NCBI GenBank assembly: GCA_036250225.1
Contig: JAPZLL010000002.1
Location: forward strand, 1,054,001 to 1,118,000
Source of the DNA: Cercophora sp. LCS_1
Taxonomy: Eukaryota; Ascomycota; Sordariomycetes; Sordariales; Lasiosphaeriaceae
Length of the DNA stretch: 64,000 nucleotides
Reading direction: 5' to 3'
A model generated the notes under the pieces. The model searched no databases, had not been told where the DNA came from, and saw only the letters and a program-made list of their open reading frames with translations. The position numbers and the translations under genes are program-made. Of the stretch, positions 23,956-35,127 are shown piece by piece (position 1 is the stretch's first letter; every line of letters starts with the position of its first letter).

Positions 23956-25203
23956 TCATTTTGTCTTGAACGCAAGGTCGCCGGTTGAAAAGAGCTCGAA
24001 CTTGAGGCGCGCAGGCTGGACACCCTGGGACTGAAGATACTCGGACATTTCCATCATAAACTGTTCCGGTCCGCAAATGTAGTACTCGGTGCCTCCGTGG
24101 TGGAGGAACAGGTCTGCGTGGTCCACCTTGGCCAAGTCCATCCTGAAGTCGTAGTCATACGTCACACCGGCCATGTCGTTACTAGCCAGGTGCGTTTTGA
24201 AGATTTTTGTGCGGAAGCTGGGGTTCTTCCGGCGCAGTTGCGAGATGTGTTCCTCAAACGCGACTTGTGTTCGTGCGCCGTGGATGAAGGACATTTGTCG
24301 TCCGGGCTGTGCCTCGATGATGGTGTTGGCGATGGAGATCATTGGTGTGATGCCCACTCCCGCCGATATCAGGACGAGCGGGACTGTGCTGCTGTTGTCA
24401 ACATCGAGGAAGAACTCGCCTGCAGGGTGTGAGACGTCGACCACGCTGCCCGCAGGGAAGCTGTCGATCAGCATGTTGGAAACAATGCCGGGGTGGAAGT
24501 ACGACTCGGAAACCGAGTTCGAGTACTTGGCGCCCTCGTCCCGCTTAATGCTGATGCGGTAATAGTCTGGCCGGTATGCGTCACTGAGCGAGTATTGCCG
24601 CGACTGGAGGTAGCCATCGGGGATTTGCACCCGCACCGATACATACTGGCCGGGGAAGAACCTTGGCAGCCGCCCGCCGTCCTGAGGCACCAGGTAGAAG
24701 GAAAAGATGTCGTCCGACTCGGGCACCACCCTGTCGATCTTAAACTTCTTCCACGTTGACCAGCTCTCGAATTCCCTGTACATTTGCGCCTCCCTGCCAA
24801 TCAACATCTTGGCGAGCAGCCAGTACGCCTTCGTCCATGCCACTTGCACCTCGGGTGTCATGGCTGGGCCCAAGACCTCCCCAAATGCTCTGATCAGATA
24901 TTCGCCCACGATCTCGTAGTGTTCGGGCTTTATGCCGAGGGAGCAGTGCTTGTTGCACATTCGCTCGAACTTGGGGATCAGCTCGCTGATGTGGTTGATG
25001 TTGGCGGCGAAGCTAAGGATGACAGCCGTTAGCGCCCGCGGTTGGCGCCCATTTTTCTGGTTGACGCTGTTGAAGTAGTTGTGGAGCTCGGGGTGGTCGC
25101 GAAGCATGTTGCGATAAAAGATGGACGTGATCCTCTCGCCGTGTTCTCGAAGAGCCGGGATGGTGTCTCTGACCAGCTTGGTCTGCGGATACGTGAGAGC
25201 CAT
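23956..25203 (-). CDS. Flavohemoglobin, nitric oxide dioxygenase
   Basis: Single exon, 415 residues, the usual length. It converts NO and O2 to nitrate using NAD(P)H, protecting against nitrosative stress. The globin domain (about 1-150) has Tyr30 in the distal pocket (SIFYRNML), Gln49 and the probable proximal His86 (MCNKHCS). The reductase part has the FAD motif RQYSLS, a GVGITPM nucleotide-binding motif and EYYICGPEQFM near the C-terminus. ATG 25203 gives the family's normal N-terminus; the frame is open further upstream, but that stretch is Lys-rich and unlike the family. Equivalent to yeast YHB1 and Aspergillus fhbA/fhbB; which fungal paralogue it is cannot be told here. No peroxisomal or mitochondrial targeting signal is evident. 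Confidence 0.96.
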   Translation of the reverse strand: MALTYPQTKLVRDTIPALREHGERITSIFYRNMLRDHPELHNYFNSVNQKNGRQPRALTAVILSFAANINHISELIPKFERMCNKHCSLGIKPEHYEIVGEYLIRAFGEVLGPAMTPEVQVAWTKAYWLLAKMLIGREAQMYREFESWSTWKKFKIDRVVPESDDIFSFYLVPQDGGRLPRFFPGQYVSVRVQIPDGYLQSRQYSLSDAYRPDYYRISIKRDEGAKYSNSVSESYFHPGIVSNMLIDSFPAGSVVDVSHPAGEFFLDVDNSSTVPLVLISAGVGITPMISIANTIIEAQPGRQMSFIHGARTQVAFEEHISQLRRKNPSFRTKIFKTHLASNDMAGVTYDYDFRMDLAKVDHADLFLHHGGTEYYICGPEQFMMEMSEYLQSQGVQPARLKFELFSTGDLAFKTK

Positions 25204-28200
25204 GGCGAATGTGTTTCGTGGCAAGTGTTTGTCGGGGGGGTTTTTTTTTCTTTTTTCTTTTTGCACTCGCGCTCCCGTCGCCAGCTACCTTGGGCAGCCA
25301 GATCGGTCAAAACGACGAGTGTATGATGAAAGGAGTGACTAAGTAGCCAGGCAAGAGATAGACGTAGGGTTGCTTGAGGTACGGAGGGAGCAACTCGGCG
25401 ATCTTCCCGGATCAAAATTATCTCGACAATTTTGCGACGGGACGTCGACGGCGTGGGCAGATACTTTTTTTATCAGTTCGGTCAAGCTATCCCACATCCC
25501 GCGGCTCTGGCGCGAAACCAATACTTCCCCTCCGGGGGCGGAACAACTACCTAGCACTGATGGCCCTCGAAACCACCTTGGCGAGTCATACCCCGTCAAC
25601 CATTCTTGCCTCGTACGATACTAGGGGTCACTAGCCTGTCGTCGCCATCACTTTCCATGTGGAAGACAGGGGGGAGGATATCCTGTCCCACAGGAAAGAA
25701 AAAAATCCGCCAGGACGACAAACACGAGTTCTCGGGTCGATATTCAGCCCTGCCCGCGGCATCGGGTTTCCATGCCACATGGCGTTAGGCACACCTCCTC
25801 GAGACACTTGGACAGGCATATACCTGCGCATAAAGCATTACAACGCAACTCGGAGTCTCTCCTTTGGCTGCTACGTGCGAAGAAGTGGTCTTTTTCGCTA
25901 GAGCAAGCCATGGACATTGCGTGTCTGGGACCTGTTTCCCATCGTTGCACTTTTCATCCGACCTTGCCCGAGCCGTTCCGGCTGGGCTACCCCTGTCATG
26001 ACCATACCCCGGGATGTGGAGCGGCAGAAAAAAAAACGTGGGAACTCGATGCCGCACACGGCAGAAACAAATTTGACACTGCAGGCTTGGTGACAAGCTT
26101 GGAGCAAGAATACTGAATTTGGATTGGGGTCAATGGCGATGGTCTGAGGAAACGAACAAGTCCGCTTGGACTTTAAGGCCTGTGTGTCTCGTCAACAAAT
26201 AGGTATTCGCCGCTAATGGACAGGTGTCGCGTCTCCCTCATTTCGCATGGAGGCGCAAATTCGCGACTGTCTTCTAGAGAAAATCTAGAAGCGAGGAATG
26301 ACGCGAAAATAGCGAGAATCGAAAGACATTTCCGGAAATCGCAAGGGTGGACAACCACGGCTCCGCATCTGGCGGCAGCTTGGCATCGGGATCCCGGCTC
26401 TGATTGCTCTGAGGCTGCTTCGGCATTGGCCCTATCGTACGACCCAAGGTTTTCAGAAGAGGAAGCCAGCGGATTGGGAGGTCTCAGCGGTTCCGGACCT
26501 GGTTTGCGAAGTCTCTCTGCTTCTCTCCCTTCACTTCTTGGCGGTGTGAACGGCAGTCGTATGGACAGCGCTAAGGCACGAACCGACGCAAATGAGTATG
26601 GTGCCACGCCACGGCTGTGATTGATGACACCAGTCGAAGCTACCAAGACGCTGGTCCACACTATTGGAAACGAAAACCGGCGCCCAAACGCGCGTCGAGC
26701 TAGCTGGCTACCCAACATTAGGCTAGCCGCAGAATGTCGCTTCAAGGCATCTCGGGCTCCATCGTTCAACAATCGGCGCGGTTATGAAGCACCCGGACTT
26801 TGTCTTATCTCAAACGCCGTGGAAGTCGGGGACCTCGACAGCGCCCCAAGTTCGCCGGGTAAGTGGAGATTGTTTGATGTCATTTGAACGTCGCAATCAG
26901 TTGGTAGCTCCACCACACGGAACCAACACATCGACCGAACCTCGGGTCCTTCTTGCACGAAGGTGCGCATGCTCCCGTTGAACATCCGGCAAGCCCACCG
27001 GATCTTCACTCTGGGGTGTGAGCGGCCCGGGTCCGGATTGCCTGAAATAGAAACCCAGTAGCCGGCTCTCGGTCATGCGGGGCCAGAGCCAAGCGGCGGT
27101 CCGCTCTCCGGCCCTTGGCCGGGTCCCTGCCGGGGACAGACTGCCGATTTGCGGGTTCGCCAAGCATAGCCAACACTTCACCTTCGGAGCCTCACTGCAC
27201 AGCGGTTACCTTACCCGGCTTCGTTCTCATGTTGCGTCACCCTATCCCACGATGGCCATGTCCAACTGATCTGTCAAAACATGACGGGATGTGATTGTAG
27301 TCCTTCATGCCCATCCAGCCTCCTGGCCATCTTGGTAGGAGAAACCAGCACCAAAGCCATTTGGCCACTCCACCTGCCACCCCGTTTCCCCTCTTCTACC
27401 TCCGACGGCGTTTTTCGGGGACGTGGAGTGCATTGCATCAGAGGGGAAACGGCTGCGCAACTAACGCGGGGCTTGCATTCGGCAGCGCTACGGCGCTCCA
27501 GCAGCGGCGCAGGAGACGGCCCCGCATGAGGTATGATTGGAGGCATAGAAGTCCGGATGGTGGTTGCGGAGCCAAGACGAAGGCTTATCGGCGTTGCTGC
27601 CGAACCCTTTCAACGTTGGGTTTGTGGCCGCTACTGCCTGATCGTATTCTTGAATGTTTCAGCCAAGGTATTGTACGTCCGACTAGTTGCGGGGAATCAT
27701 TTCAATGGCAGCTCCCGAATCACTTCGAAAGAACGAATCTGAACTGTGACACCAGACCTTGCATTCTGTCCAGATCCGCCATACTGGGAATGTCAAATCC
27801 TGCGGGATGATTACTTTGGGCTGACCCACTTACCTCCTCATTCCTGGATAAAAGGTTTGGTCGATCCTCGATTCGCTCCTCAGCGCCTCCCACACACCGC
27901 CGGCATGTCCCTAATAGGGAATCCGGCCTTCTAGTCCACACCGCAACGGTCATCGGCCGGGTTGCATCGTGGTCGGCCCAGCATTCTTCGGCCGACCGCG
28001 TCGAGCAGCAGATAGGGGATGTGATTGCGTGCTCTCCCGTCAATTAATCAGACGGCTCTCACGGTCATTGGTTTCAGTGGCGCTGCCGGACGTGATTGGA
28101 CCTCTTCGCATGAAGAGGGATGGAAAGAGACAACCATCGGCTCTCACCGATCCCCAGGCCGCCAGGGGCTGTCTCACCGGCTGCACGATTCGAGAGTCTG

Positions 28201-28747
28201 GACTCTGGTTCATTCGGGAGATGGCCTCTCGGGGATGCAATGATAAAATGCGCAATGCCGGGAGTGGGATGGTGGTGGGGGGAAACAGCGGGGAGCGTAC
28301 CTCTAGACGCTCTGTGGTACGTAAGGCAGCACCAAGCAGCTGCTGAGACACTGCATTTTTGTGCCTGGGATCGGGGGCTTGCCTCGAGAAGGTTGAGACG
28401 GCAGGTGCCAGTGACCCGGAAGGGATAGGTGAGGGGCAGCTTTGTCACGGCTGTCTTTTGAAGTTTGGGTCCACAGGCGTCTCCTTCCAGAATTACAGGT
28501 TGAGCTGATGCGCAGGCGCCATTGAGGTCCTTCTCCCCATTCAAGCATCCATTGTAGGTCGTTGCCCTATATATATATAGATATCACTGATGAAAACCAA
28601 CTCCAACCACCTTTGAGCATTCCAAGCAACAATTCGACGGTAAACTACCTCTAGCTAACACCACCCCCCCTAGGAAACGACAACACCCTCTAGAGACTCA
28701 AGCTAGCATTGCGATTATCAACCCTTGCACTTCAATCGAGCCTCATC
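25204..28747. other. Intergenic region between divergent genes (3.5 kb)
   Basis: Upstream of both the flavohemoglobin (leftward) and the SDR (rightward). A poly-G/poly-T tract sits at about 25235-25262 in the flavohemoglobin leader. Long open frames on both strands at 26173-26772 have no domain-like features and overlap each other. No RNA gene recognised. Confidence 0.6.
28568..28579 (+). promoter_or_regulatory. TA-repeat TATA element of the SDR gene
   Basis: A perfect TA repeat (TATATATATATA) lies about 170 bp before the first in-frame ATG (28748), a likely core promoter element. Confidence 0.5.
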
Positions 28748-29799
28748 ATGTCCAGATTTCTTTCAAGGACCACCAGCTCTTTGTTGGGCCGATCAATCGC
28801 CTGTGCACGGCCAGGACAGGCTCCCCCTTTCCTCGTTCAGCGCCTGCCACAGGCGGTTTCCTACATCAAGATCGCCAACTATATGCCAGAAAAAACAACA
28901 CGGGGCTTTCATCACTCGTCACGAGGTCTTAATGCCCGTTCTGGTGCTCGCAGTACGCTTCTCCCCGAGTTCAGCCTGGAGGGTAAAGTTGTCATCGTCT
29001 CCGGGGGCGGGCGAGGGGTTGGCCTGACCCAGGCTGAGGCACTTCTCGAAGCCGGCGCGACTGTTCACGCTGTGGATCGTCTTCCGGTCCCAGGCGAGGA
29101 CTCTGAATTCGCGAGGGTGGCGGCCCGAGCCCAAAATGAGCTTGGCACCAGCCTGACTTACCACCGACTCGATGTTCGGGACCAGAAAGCTCTCAATGAG
29201 GTCATCGGTGGCATTGCTGACAAGACCGGTCATATCGATGGGCTCATCGCTGCAGCAGGGATCCAACAAGAGACTCCAGCTCTTGAGTACTCAGCCGAGG
29301 ATTCTGACAAGATGCTGGGTGTCAACGTCACTGGTGTTTTCATGACAGCCCAAGCCGTGGCAAGGCAGATGATCAAGCGTGGGCAGAAAGGAAGCTTGGT
29401 CCTGATTGCTAGCATGAGTGGCACTGTCGCCAATCGGGGGTTGATTTGCCCGTAAGCCATTTCGAATCTGTGGAGAGGCACGTGTTGACAATGGTGAACA
29501 GGGCATACAATGCTTCCAAGGCCGCGGTGATCCAATTAGCCCGCAACCTCGCCGCGGAATGGGGCGAACACGGTATCCGTGTCAACACTATCTCGCCAGG
29601 CTACATCGTAACCGCTATGACGGCCGGTCTTTTCGAGGCATTCCCCGAGAGGAAGACGGCGTGGCCGGATGCCAACATGCTGAGGCGGCTGAGCTACCCC
29701 GAGGAGTATCGCGGCGCTGCAGTTTTTCTCCTGAGCGACGCGAGCAGCTTCATGACAGGCGCTGACCTCCGAATCGACGGTGGGCACTGTGCTTGGTAG
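28748..29799 (+). CDS. Short-chain dehydrogenase, polyol type, mitochondrial leader
   Basis: Exon 1 (28748-29451) and exon 2 (29502-29799) flank a 50-nt intron (GTAAGC...ACAG); 333 residues. The core is a classical SDR: cofactor motif GGGRGVG at about 86-92, NAG-type AAAGIQQ, catalytic Ser in ASMSG (about 222-224), and YNASK with Tyr237 and Lys241 just after the splice junction; the C-terminus SDASSFMTGADLRIDGG is typical. Closest recognisable relatives are fungal D-arabinitol/mannitol/sorbose-type dehydrogenases, which interconvert polyols and ketoses. About 70 extra residues precede the domain; they are Arg/Ser-rich, lack acids at first, and contain RGFHHSS, a good mitochondrial presequence pattern. 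An in-frame ATG at 28883 could give a shorter form. Substrate not certain. Confidence 0.92.
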
Positions 29800-29948
29800 A
29801 CCCCAGGCATCTACTTGCCACAGACAACGCAATCACGAAAAGAAGAAGCCGGCGTTTTGGGACGAGGGTGTTTGTTAATGTAATCTACACGCCAGGGCAA
29901 TAGGCCCAGTTCCGCAATTTAACGATGGTTTCAGACACAGGAAGTTGT

Positions 29949-30596
29949 TCAGGATGGAAACACAATGCCCAAGCGGCCTAGCCTCGCAACCACGCCAGGC
30001 TTGAGTTTCAGTCGAGATTCAATCTCACCAGCAGATTTACCTTCCTGTCTGAGAAGCAAAAGTTCCTTGATGGTCGTGATATCCAAAAGCTCCCTGCCAC
30101 GGCTTGCTGATCTCCCAATCTCTTGGGACTCGCGATTGGCCTGTGCCTGTAACTGTCGACGTGCTTCAAGAACATTGAGCGTTGTGTTTTGAGAGGCAGG
30201 CGCAAATTGCGGGGCTGAAACGCTCGAAGGCGGGGGAATGTTTGGGAACGGCACCGCAATGGATGAGGGAGAGAAGGTAGGATTTGGTTGCACCACACCC
30301 ATCTGTCGAAGTCGGTCTGCGAAGGCGGGGTCCGTTCGAGCGTCGAGGTCAAGTTGGCCTGCGGAGTCGGTCCGAAACGCTGGAATAACAATGACGTTAG
30401 ATATGCTCCCCTAAGTAGACATATGCAACTTGCCATCGTCCTTCGACGCCTTTGGTCGGCTTCGTGCTTCGGCTGCGGGTCCGGGAACGGGCCGCGATAC
30501 CCTCGCTGCCGGTGGTGGTGGTGGTGCCGACCCTGGAGCGCGAGTGGGGAACTTGCGCGCGCTGTTTTGCGCTGCCTTCGAGCCCGATGCGCCCAT
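29949..30596 (-). CDS. Small N-myristoylated fungal protein with HTH-like end
   Basis: Exon 1 (30596-30434) and exon 2 (30379-29949) join across a 54-nt intron with a GC donor (GCAAGT...CCAG, branch CTAAC); 197 residues. The start MGASGSKA fits the N-myristoylation pattern (Gly2, Ser6), followed by a Pro/Ala/Arg-rich linker. The C-terminal ~60 residues (ITTIKELLLLRQEGKSAGEI, then LKLKPGVVARLG) read like a helix-turn-helix: short helix, turn, second helix. I believe it belongs to a conserved but uncharacterised ascomycete family; no function can be given. It converges on the SDR gene with 149 bp between stops. The GC-AG splice is supported because it keeps phase exactly and no GT donor nearby does. 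Confidence 0.77.
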
Positions 30597-32765
30597 TGGG
30601 GTTGCTGGTTATCTGTATGATGGGCTGCTAAAGTTCGAGGAGAGGATCCATCTGAGGGTGCAATCTGGCGATGCGACAAAGCGGACAATTGTTGTGTCGT
30701 CATTGCGGCCAACTTTCTTATCGCATCGTTATCGCACATAGCTTCAGCCACTGTTACCCGTGGCTTGGGAAGCTCTCGCCACAGTGAATACACTGTCTCC
30801 ACATCTTCATCCTTCAGCACGTTGGAGGGTCGAAAAGCACCTCAAATGTTCCCATCCGCCCCTGTCTAGAGAATTCCCTGGCCGCCCGCTCCCGAGTATG
30901 GAAGGAACTGAAATGCCGATACCGCGGACCTTAGCTTGCTTGTGCGCAAACTTTGCGGGGAGATTGGTTTCACCAACTTGAGCGCAAGTTGTGGCCGTGT
31001 CCAACATTAAAGTCATGTGGTTATCTATTTCCATCTCGAATCACACGTGGCTCACCTCTCAGGGTCCTGGTCGAAGCTTGAAATAGTATGTTCATACATG
31101 TGGCCTGTGCATGTTGACATCTTGGTCCAGCCGTAGGGCTGGCTTCAGACGAGCAGGAGTTTCCCTCAACCACCCAGCTTCGAATTCCGCTCGAATCGGA
31201 TTGTCCTCTCAACACAGCCACTGCCGTTGGTTTCAGACCATCTGCCACCTCAACAGCATTTTCCCTCTCTGTACTTGTTGTTCTAGAATAAGAATGTGGG
31301 TTCATCCTTGCATGCCCTCTGGCCACAAGCCGACCAGCCAGCCCCTCAGCACGGTGTTTTCTACCCTGAAATCCCGGGGTCCGTATGCCAGTTGAAAGGC
31401 AACTAACCCATACGCAGAACCATCGCAAGGTTCTCCCACAGCCTCCGAAACCTGCAGATATCTACTGAGGTTCGAATTGGTTTCTTGGAGAAACGGAACA
31501 TAGAATGAGTGACCACCTCAAGTCACTGTACAAATGCTAGCATGATGATAAACTCACACCCAAAGAAACCAACATGCGAGCTCGGACGCTGAGGTCATAA
31601 CTTTAGAGTGACACCAAATCCGGGGCACAGCCGCTACCCACGGCAACCCCTTTGTGGGAGACACACGCCATCCACCTGTAAGAATGGGGCGGGTGTCCTT
31701 GTGCGACACACCAAGACCGAGACTCAAGACTCGACAACGCCACTTGGCCGGTGTCGCGCCGCCTGTGTATCCCCATGGCCGTTCAATGCGTCGCAATCTG
31801 CACGAGGAAGAATACATGGATCCGAACACCTGCTTCGAGAGCCGGCTGCCACCCACCCGCGTCCAAAACAACAACCGGGCTGATGGTGAATGGGGTTGAT
31901 GAACAAGCAACCAACTTCACCTTGGAAGTCGGTGCCTAACGCCACAGACATGATCCTTCCGCGTGTCTGGTGACGTGATGAGATGCAATTCGCCAGGCGA
32001 TGAATGCCGTGTGGAGCAGACAACTGAATGCGAAAGTGGATATGCTGAATGAGAGAGAAATCGTTCTGCACTGAGCGACACGCACGGCGTGAACAAAGTC
32101 GTCCTTCGCTTGAAGCACACTTTGGTGGCGGTGTTGGAATGGAGTCCTGGTGCTGATTGCGCCGTCGACCCAGCATTGAGTTGCCCTCAATTGAAGCGTT
32201 GAGCCGGGAGGTGGGAGGCGTGGTGTCTGAGACGGCGGGATCTGGCGTGGAGTGGTGATGTCTCGCAGCAGGTGCCAGGTCCAGGAGCGAGCTCACGCTC
32301 AAGGTCGTGAAACGGCTGGCTTCACCTTGGGTGTGGGTCCCCTTGATGGGTCTGTAGATGAGAAAGCCAATCAGAGTACGGCCCACTGACCCCCGCAGCC
32401 CCGCCATTCAAATTCTGTGTGGGCGCGATGAGTCGAGCGGGGAACGTGTGGCCGGAAGGCCAGCTGCTGTCTGGCGAGCCCAGAGTCGCCTGCAGTTCCG
32501 TAAATCGGCTTTTTCTCCTCCAAAACTCCCTCATCGTAGTCGCGAAACCGGACCTCCCAACGAGCCATCCTGCCGCGGCCACCAACCCACCAACCCATCT
32601 GACTGTTCCCGTGCCGCCAGGCATTGGGAGCCACTGGACCCTAACTGCCGACCGCTCCCCACCCCGGTCCGCGGACCGTCCGCCTAGCCTGTCCGCCCAA
32701 CCGTCCCTCCGCCGTCCGCCGTCCCTCCGCCCCTCGGCCTCGGCCTCGGCATCGACTCTCCCGCC
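30597..32765. other. Intergenic region between divergent genes (2.2 kb)
   Basis: Promoter space for the small myristoylated protein (leftward) and the Zn2Cys6 regulator (rightward). The last ~110 bp before the regulator's ATG are C-rich with repeated GTCCGCC/GTCCCTCC words and a CTCGGC triplet repeat (32733-32750), as in long fungal leaders. A 227-codon minus-strand frame at 31724-32407 looks non-coding. Confidence 0.55.
32733..32750. repeat. CTCGGC hexanucleotide repeat in leader
   Basis: Three perfect tandem copies of CTCGGC, 15 bp before the ATG of the Zn2Cys6 gene, in the probable 5' untranslated region. Confidence 0.7.
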
Positions 32766-35127
32766 ATGGAGAGCCCCGAGTTCCCCGCTGGCATGCGGGC
32801 CTACGGGTCAAATGGCGGCCCTAAGCGCAAGAGGAGTATCATGGATAGCAGTCCCGGGAGCATCATTGACCATGACCACGACCACGACCATGACCACGAT
32901 CACGACCCTGAAGACCGCGATGACGCCTCCCCGGAGGCTAAGGGCCGCCGCCTGCCTGGCGTCAAGCGTGCATGCAATGAGTGTCGGCAACAAAAGGTTG
33001 GTCGTTATGTTTCTGTCCCATTCCCCTCTCGGTTTCCGCACCGTCCTACGTTCACGAAACTAACGAGGATTTCCTTAGCTGCGCTGCGACGTTGTGCAAG
33101 AGCCGTTCAGAAGTTGTTCGAGGTGTAACCGCCTCAAGCTCGAGTGCAAGATCGAATCGAACTTCAAGCGTGTCGGCAAGCGTTCTAAGCATGCCGAGAT
33201 GGAGAAGGAAATCGAAAAACTGAGACGTCAGGTCCAAACCGCCAAAAGCCAAGGCTTCGTCTTTGAAGAGGATGAGGAAGCAATCCATTCCCAACTGCAG
33301 TCGCCTGTTGTCAATAGCCAGTATACACACACCAGGAATCCCTCCCTCATGGGATCGGACGAGGCCGTATCGTCATTGCTACATCTGAAGCGAGGTGGCT
33401 CATACGCCCTGCCTCGTATCGCCCGGGAGTTGGAAGACTTCAGGCTCACCGAAGACGACGAAACACAACTTTTTAGCCAGTACTTTACCTTCTACCACCC
33501 ATTTCTACCCTTTCTCGACCCAACCCAGAACCCAGATCAGTACTACCAGCAAAATCCTCTCTTATACTGGTCAATTGTAGCCGTTGCTTGTCGCCGCTAC
33601 TCTCAGGATCCAACATATCTTACTAAACTCTCTGGTCCTCTGACTAGGCTGCTGTGGAAAACCGTTGGTGACGTGCCCCAGAGTTACTATGCCGTGAAGG
33701 CGCTGTGTTTGCTCTGTACCTGGCCGCTTCCTACCAGCACATCCACCACAGACCCCACGCACATCTTATGCGGCGTCATGATGAAAACGGCTACCGGCAT
33801 CGGACTTCACCGGCCAAACCACATCAACGACTTTTCACGCTTCCCTGTAGAGCTCAACAAGGACGGGCTCCATGACCGAATCAAGACATGGGCAGTGTGC
33901 AACATTGTGGCGCAGACTATCGGAACCGGCTACGGTCAGCCAGCCTCGTCATTATACGACTGGACGTTGGCAGTCCGACCGGGCGATTCGGGTCCCTTGT
34001 CGTTGGGCCCCGAGTTGGAGGCAAGACTTCAGATCGAGCGTTTTTGCGACAAGGTGTCTAAGGAAATGTATAGCAACGCAAGCGATCCTAGAGGTGTTGC
34101 TGGCGATGAGCATCGGGCTATGCTCATGCGAGTCTACCGGCGTGAGTACGGCGAACTCCAAGCCTCAGTCTTGTCGCAAAACCTGTCACATATCGCCAAC
34201 CTGCATCTTAGAGCGGCGGGATTGCACCTACGGTTAGCTGGCTTCTTCGACTCAAGCACTACGCCTGGGTACGTTGACGATTTGATGGGGCTGTGGCGTG
34301 CTACCACAAGCTTTCTGGATTACATCCTGGACGGCGACAAGACGTCACACGACAGTCCTGAATACCCCCGCGATCAGTATTTGTTATTGTATGCCACCAA
34401 CTACATCCAGCAGATGCTCGTGGCAGCGGGCTTCGCCTTGCTCAAGCTTCTCCGATCTTTCTTCGCCAAGACCATTGACTTTGAGCGAGGACGAGACCTT
34501 TTCCACAGGACAATCCGTGCCATCAGGACAACCAGCGTCGTACAGAATGACCTAAACTGGCGTCTGGCCGAGCTGATGGTGCAGATTTGGAACGGCGCCC
34601 GTCTTGAGAATCAGTCGTACACCGGTGATGACAGTGGACCGAATGTCATCGATGATAGCCTGCAACTGAAAGTCAGGTGCCGTCATAGCATGAGTCTCGT
34701 CTTTGACTCGATATGGCATTGGAGGGAGGAGTACCAGATGAGGGGCCGAGGAACCCTTGATGGTGAGTTGCTCTTGTCTCTTAGTTGTCCAAAGGAAGAA
34801 GACACGCTCCAAGCTAAAACCAATTTAACCTTGGTAGCCCTGAAACAACCTACAAATCCCGATTCAGCTAATGAATCATCAGCATCGTCGACTCATCTCG
34901 ACAGCACGCTAGCGCCGCCATCGCAGCCACTTCCCGCTCCACTCAACCTCGCTACTTCCAACGGCGCTCTTACTCCCAGCGGGGCGTCGATGGGAACCAG
35001 CCAGGCCAACATACTAGGGCTCAACTATGAAACAACTACGTATGACGTTTGGGATCCGCAGCACTGGATGCTAGACGGGCTGTTAGATTTCAACTACACC
35101 TTTGGCCAGCCCATCGAAGGTGCTTAG
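32766..35127 (+). CDS. Zn2Cys6 transcription factor, Leu3/LeuB-like
   Basis: Exon 1 (32766-32996) and exon 2 (33079 on) flank an 82-nt intron (GTTGGT...TTAG, branch CTAAC) that splits the zinc cluster: ACNECRQQK, then LRCDVVQEP and CSRCNRLKLEC, giving the six-cysteine CX2CX6C...CX2CX6C pattern. A basic linker (FKRVGKRSKHAEMEKEI) and a coiled coil follow, then a long fungal-specific regulatory domain. The cluster and linker resemble Leu3/LeuB regulators of branched-chain amino-acid genes; that assignment is moderate. The protein is 759 residues if a further 75-nt GTGAGT...GTAG segment (34763-34837) is retained, and 734 if spliced; that segment has no in-frame stop and leaves the frame unchanged. 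Six Asp-His repeats lie before the cluster. C-terminus ends in an acidic/aromatic patch typical of activation domains. Confidence 0.9.
32868..32903 (+). repeat. Coding GACCAY hexanucleotide repeat (Asp-His)6
   Basis: Six in-frame units encode alternating Asp and His upstream of the zinc cluster. Hexanucleotide repeats change protein length without frameshift and often vary between strains. Confidence 0.85.
34763..34837 (+). other. Probable frame-neutral intron in the Zn2Cys6 gene
   Basis: GTGAGT donor, CTAAAAC branch-like site and TTGGTAG acceptor frame a 75-nt segment that is a multiple of three with no in-frame stop. Its translation lacks the character of flanking sequence, so splicing is likely, with retention adding 25 residues. 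Confidence 0.6.

Noticed and set aside
26173..26772. Overlapping long frames on both strands (199 and 134 codons)
   Set aside because: Neither shows conserved-looking motifs; open frames on both strands are common in GC-rich intergenic DNA.
31724..32407. 227-codon minus-strand open frame
   Set aside because: No domain-like pattern, His/Arg/Ser-rich shadow composition, and short overlapping frames on the other strand; lies in a probable promoter region.
32419..33063. 214-codon plus-strand frame overlapping the Zn2Cys6 gene start
   Set aside because: It overlaps the leader and first exon in another frame; the zinc-cluster frame is clearly the coding one.
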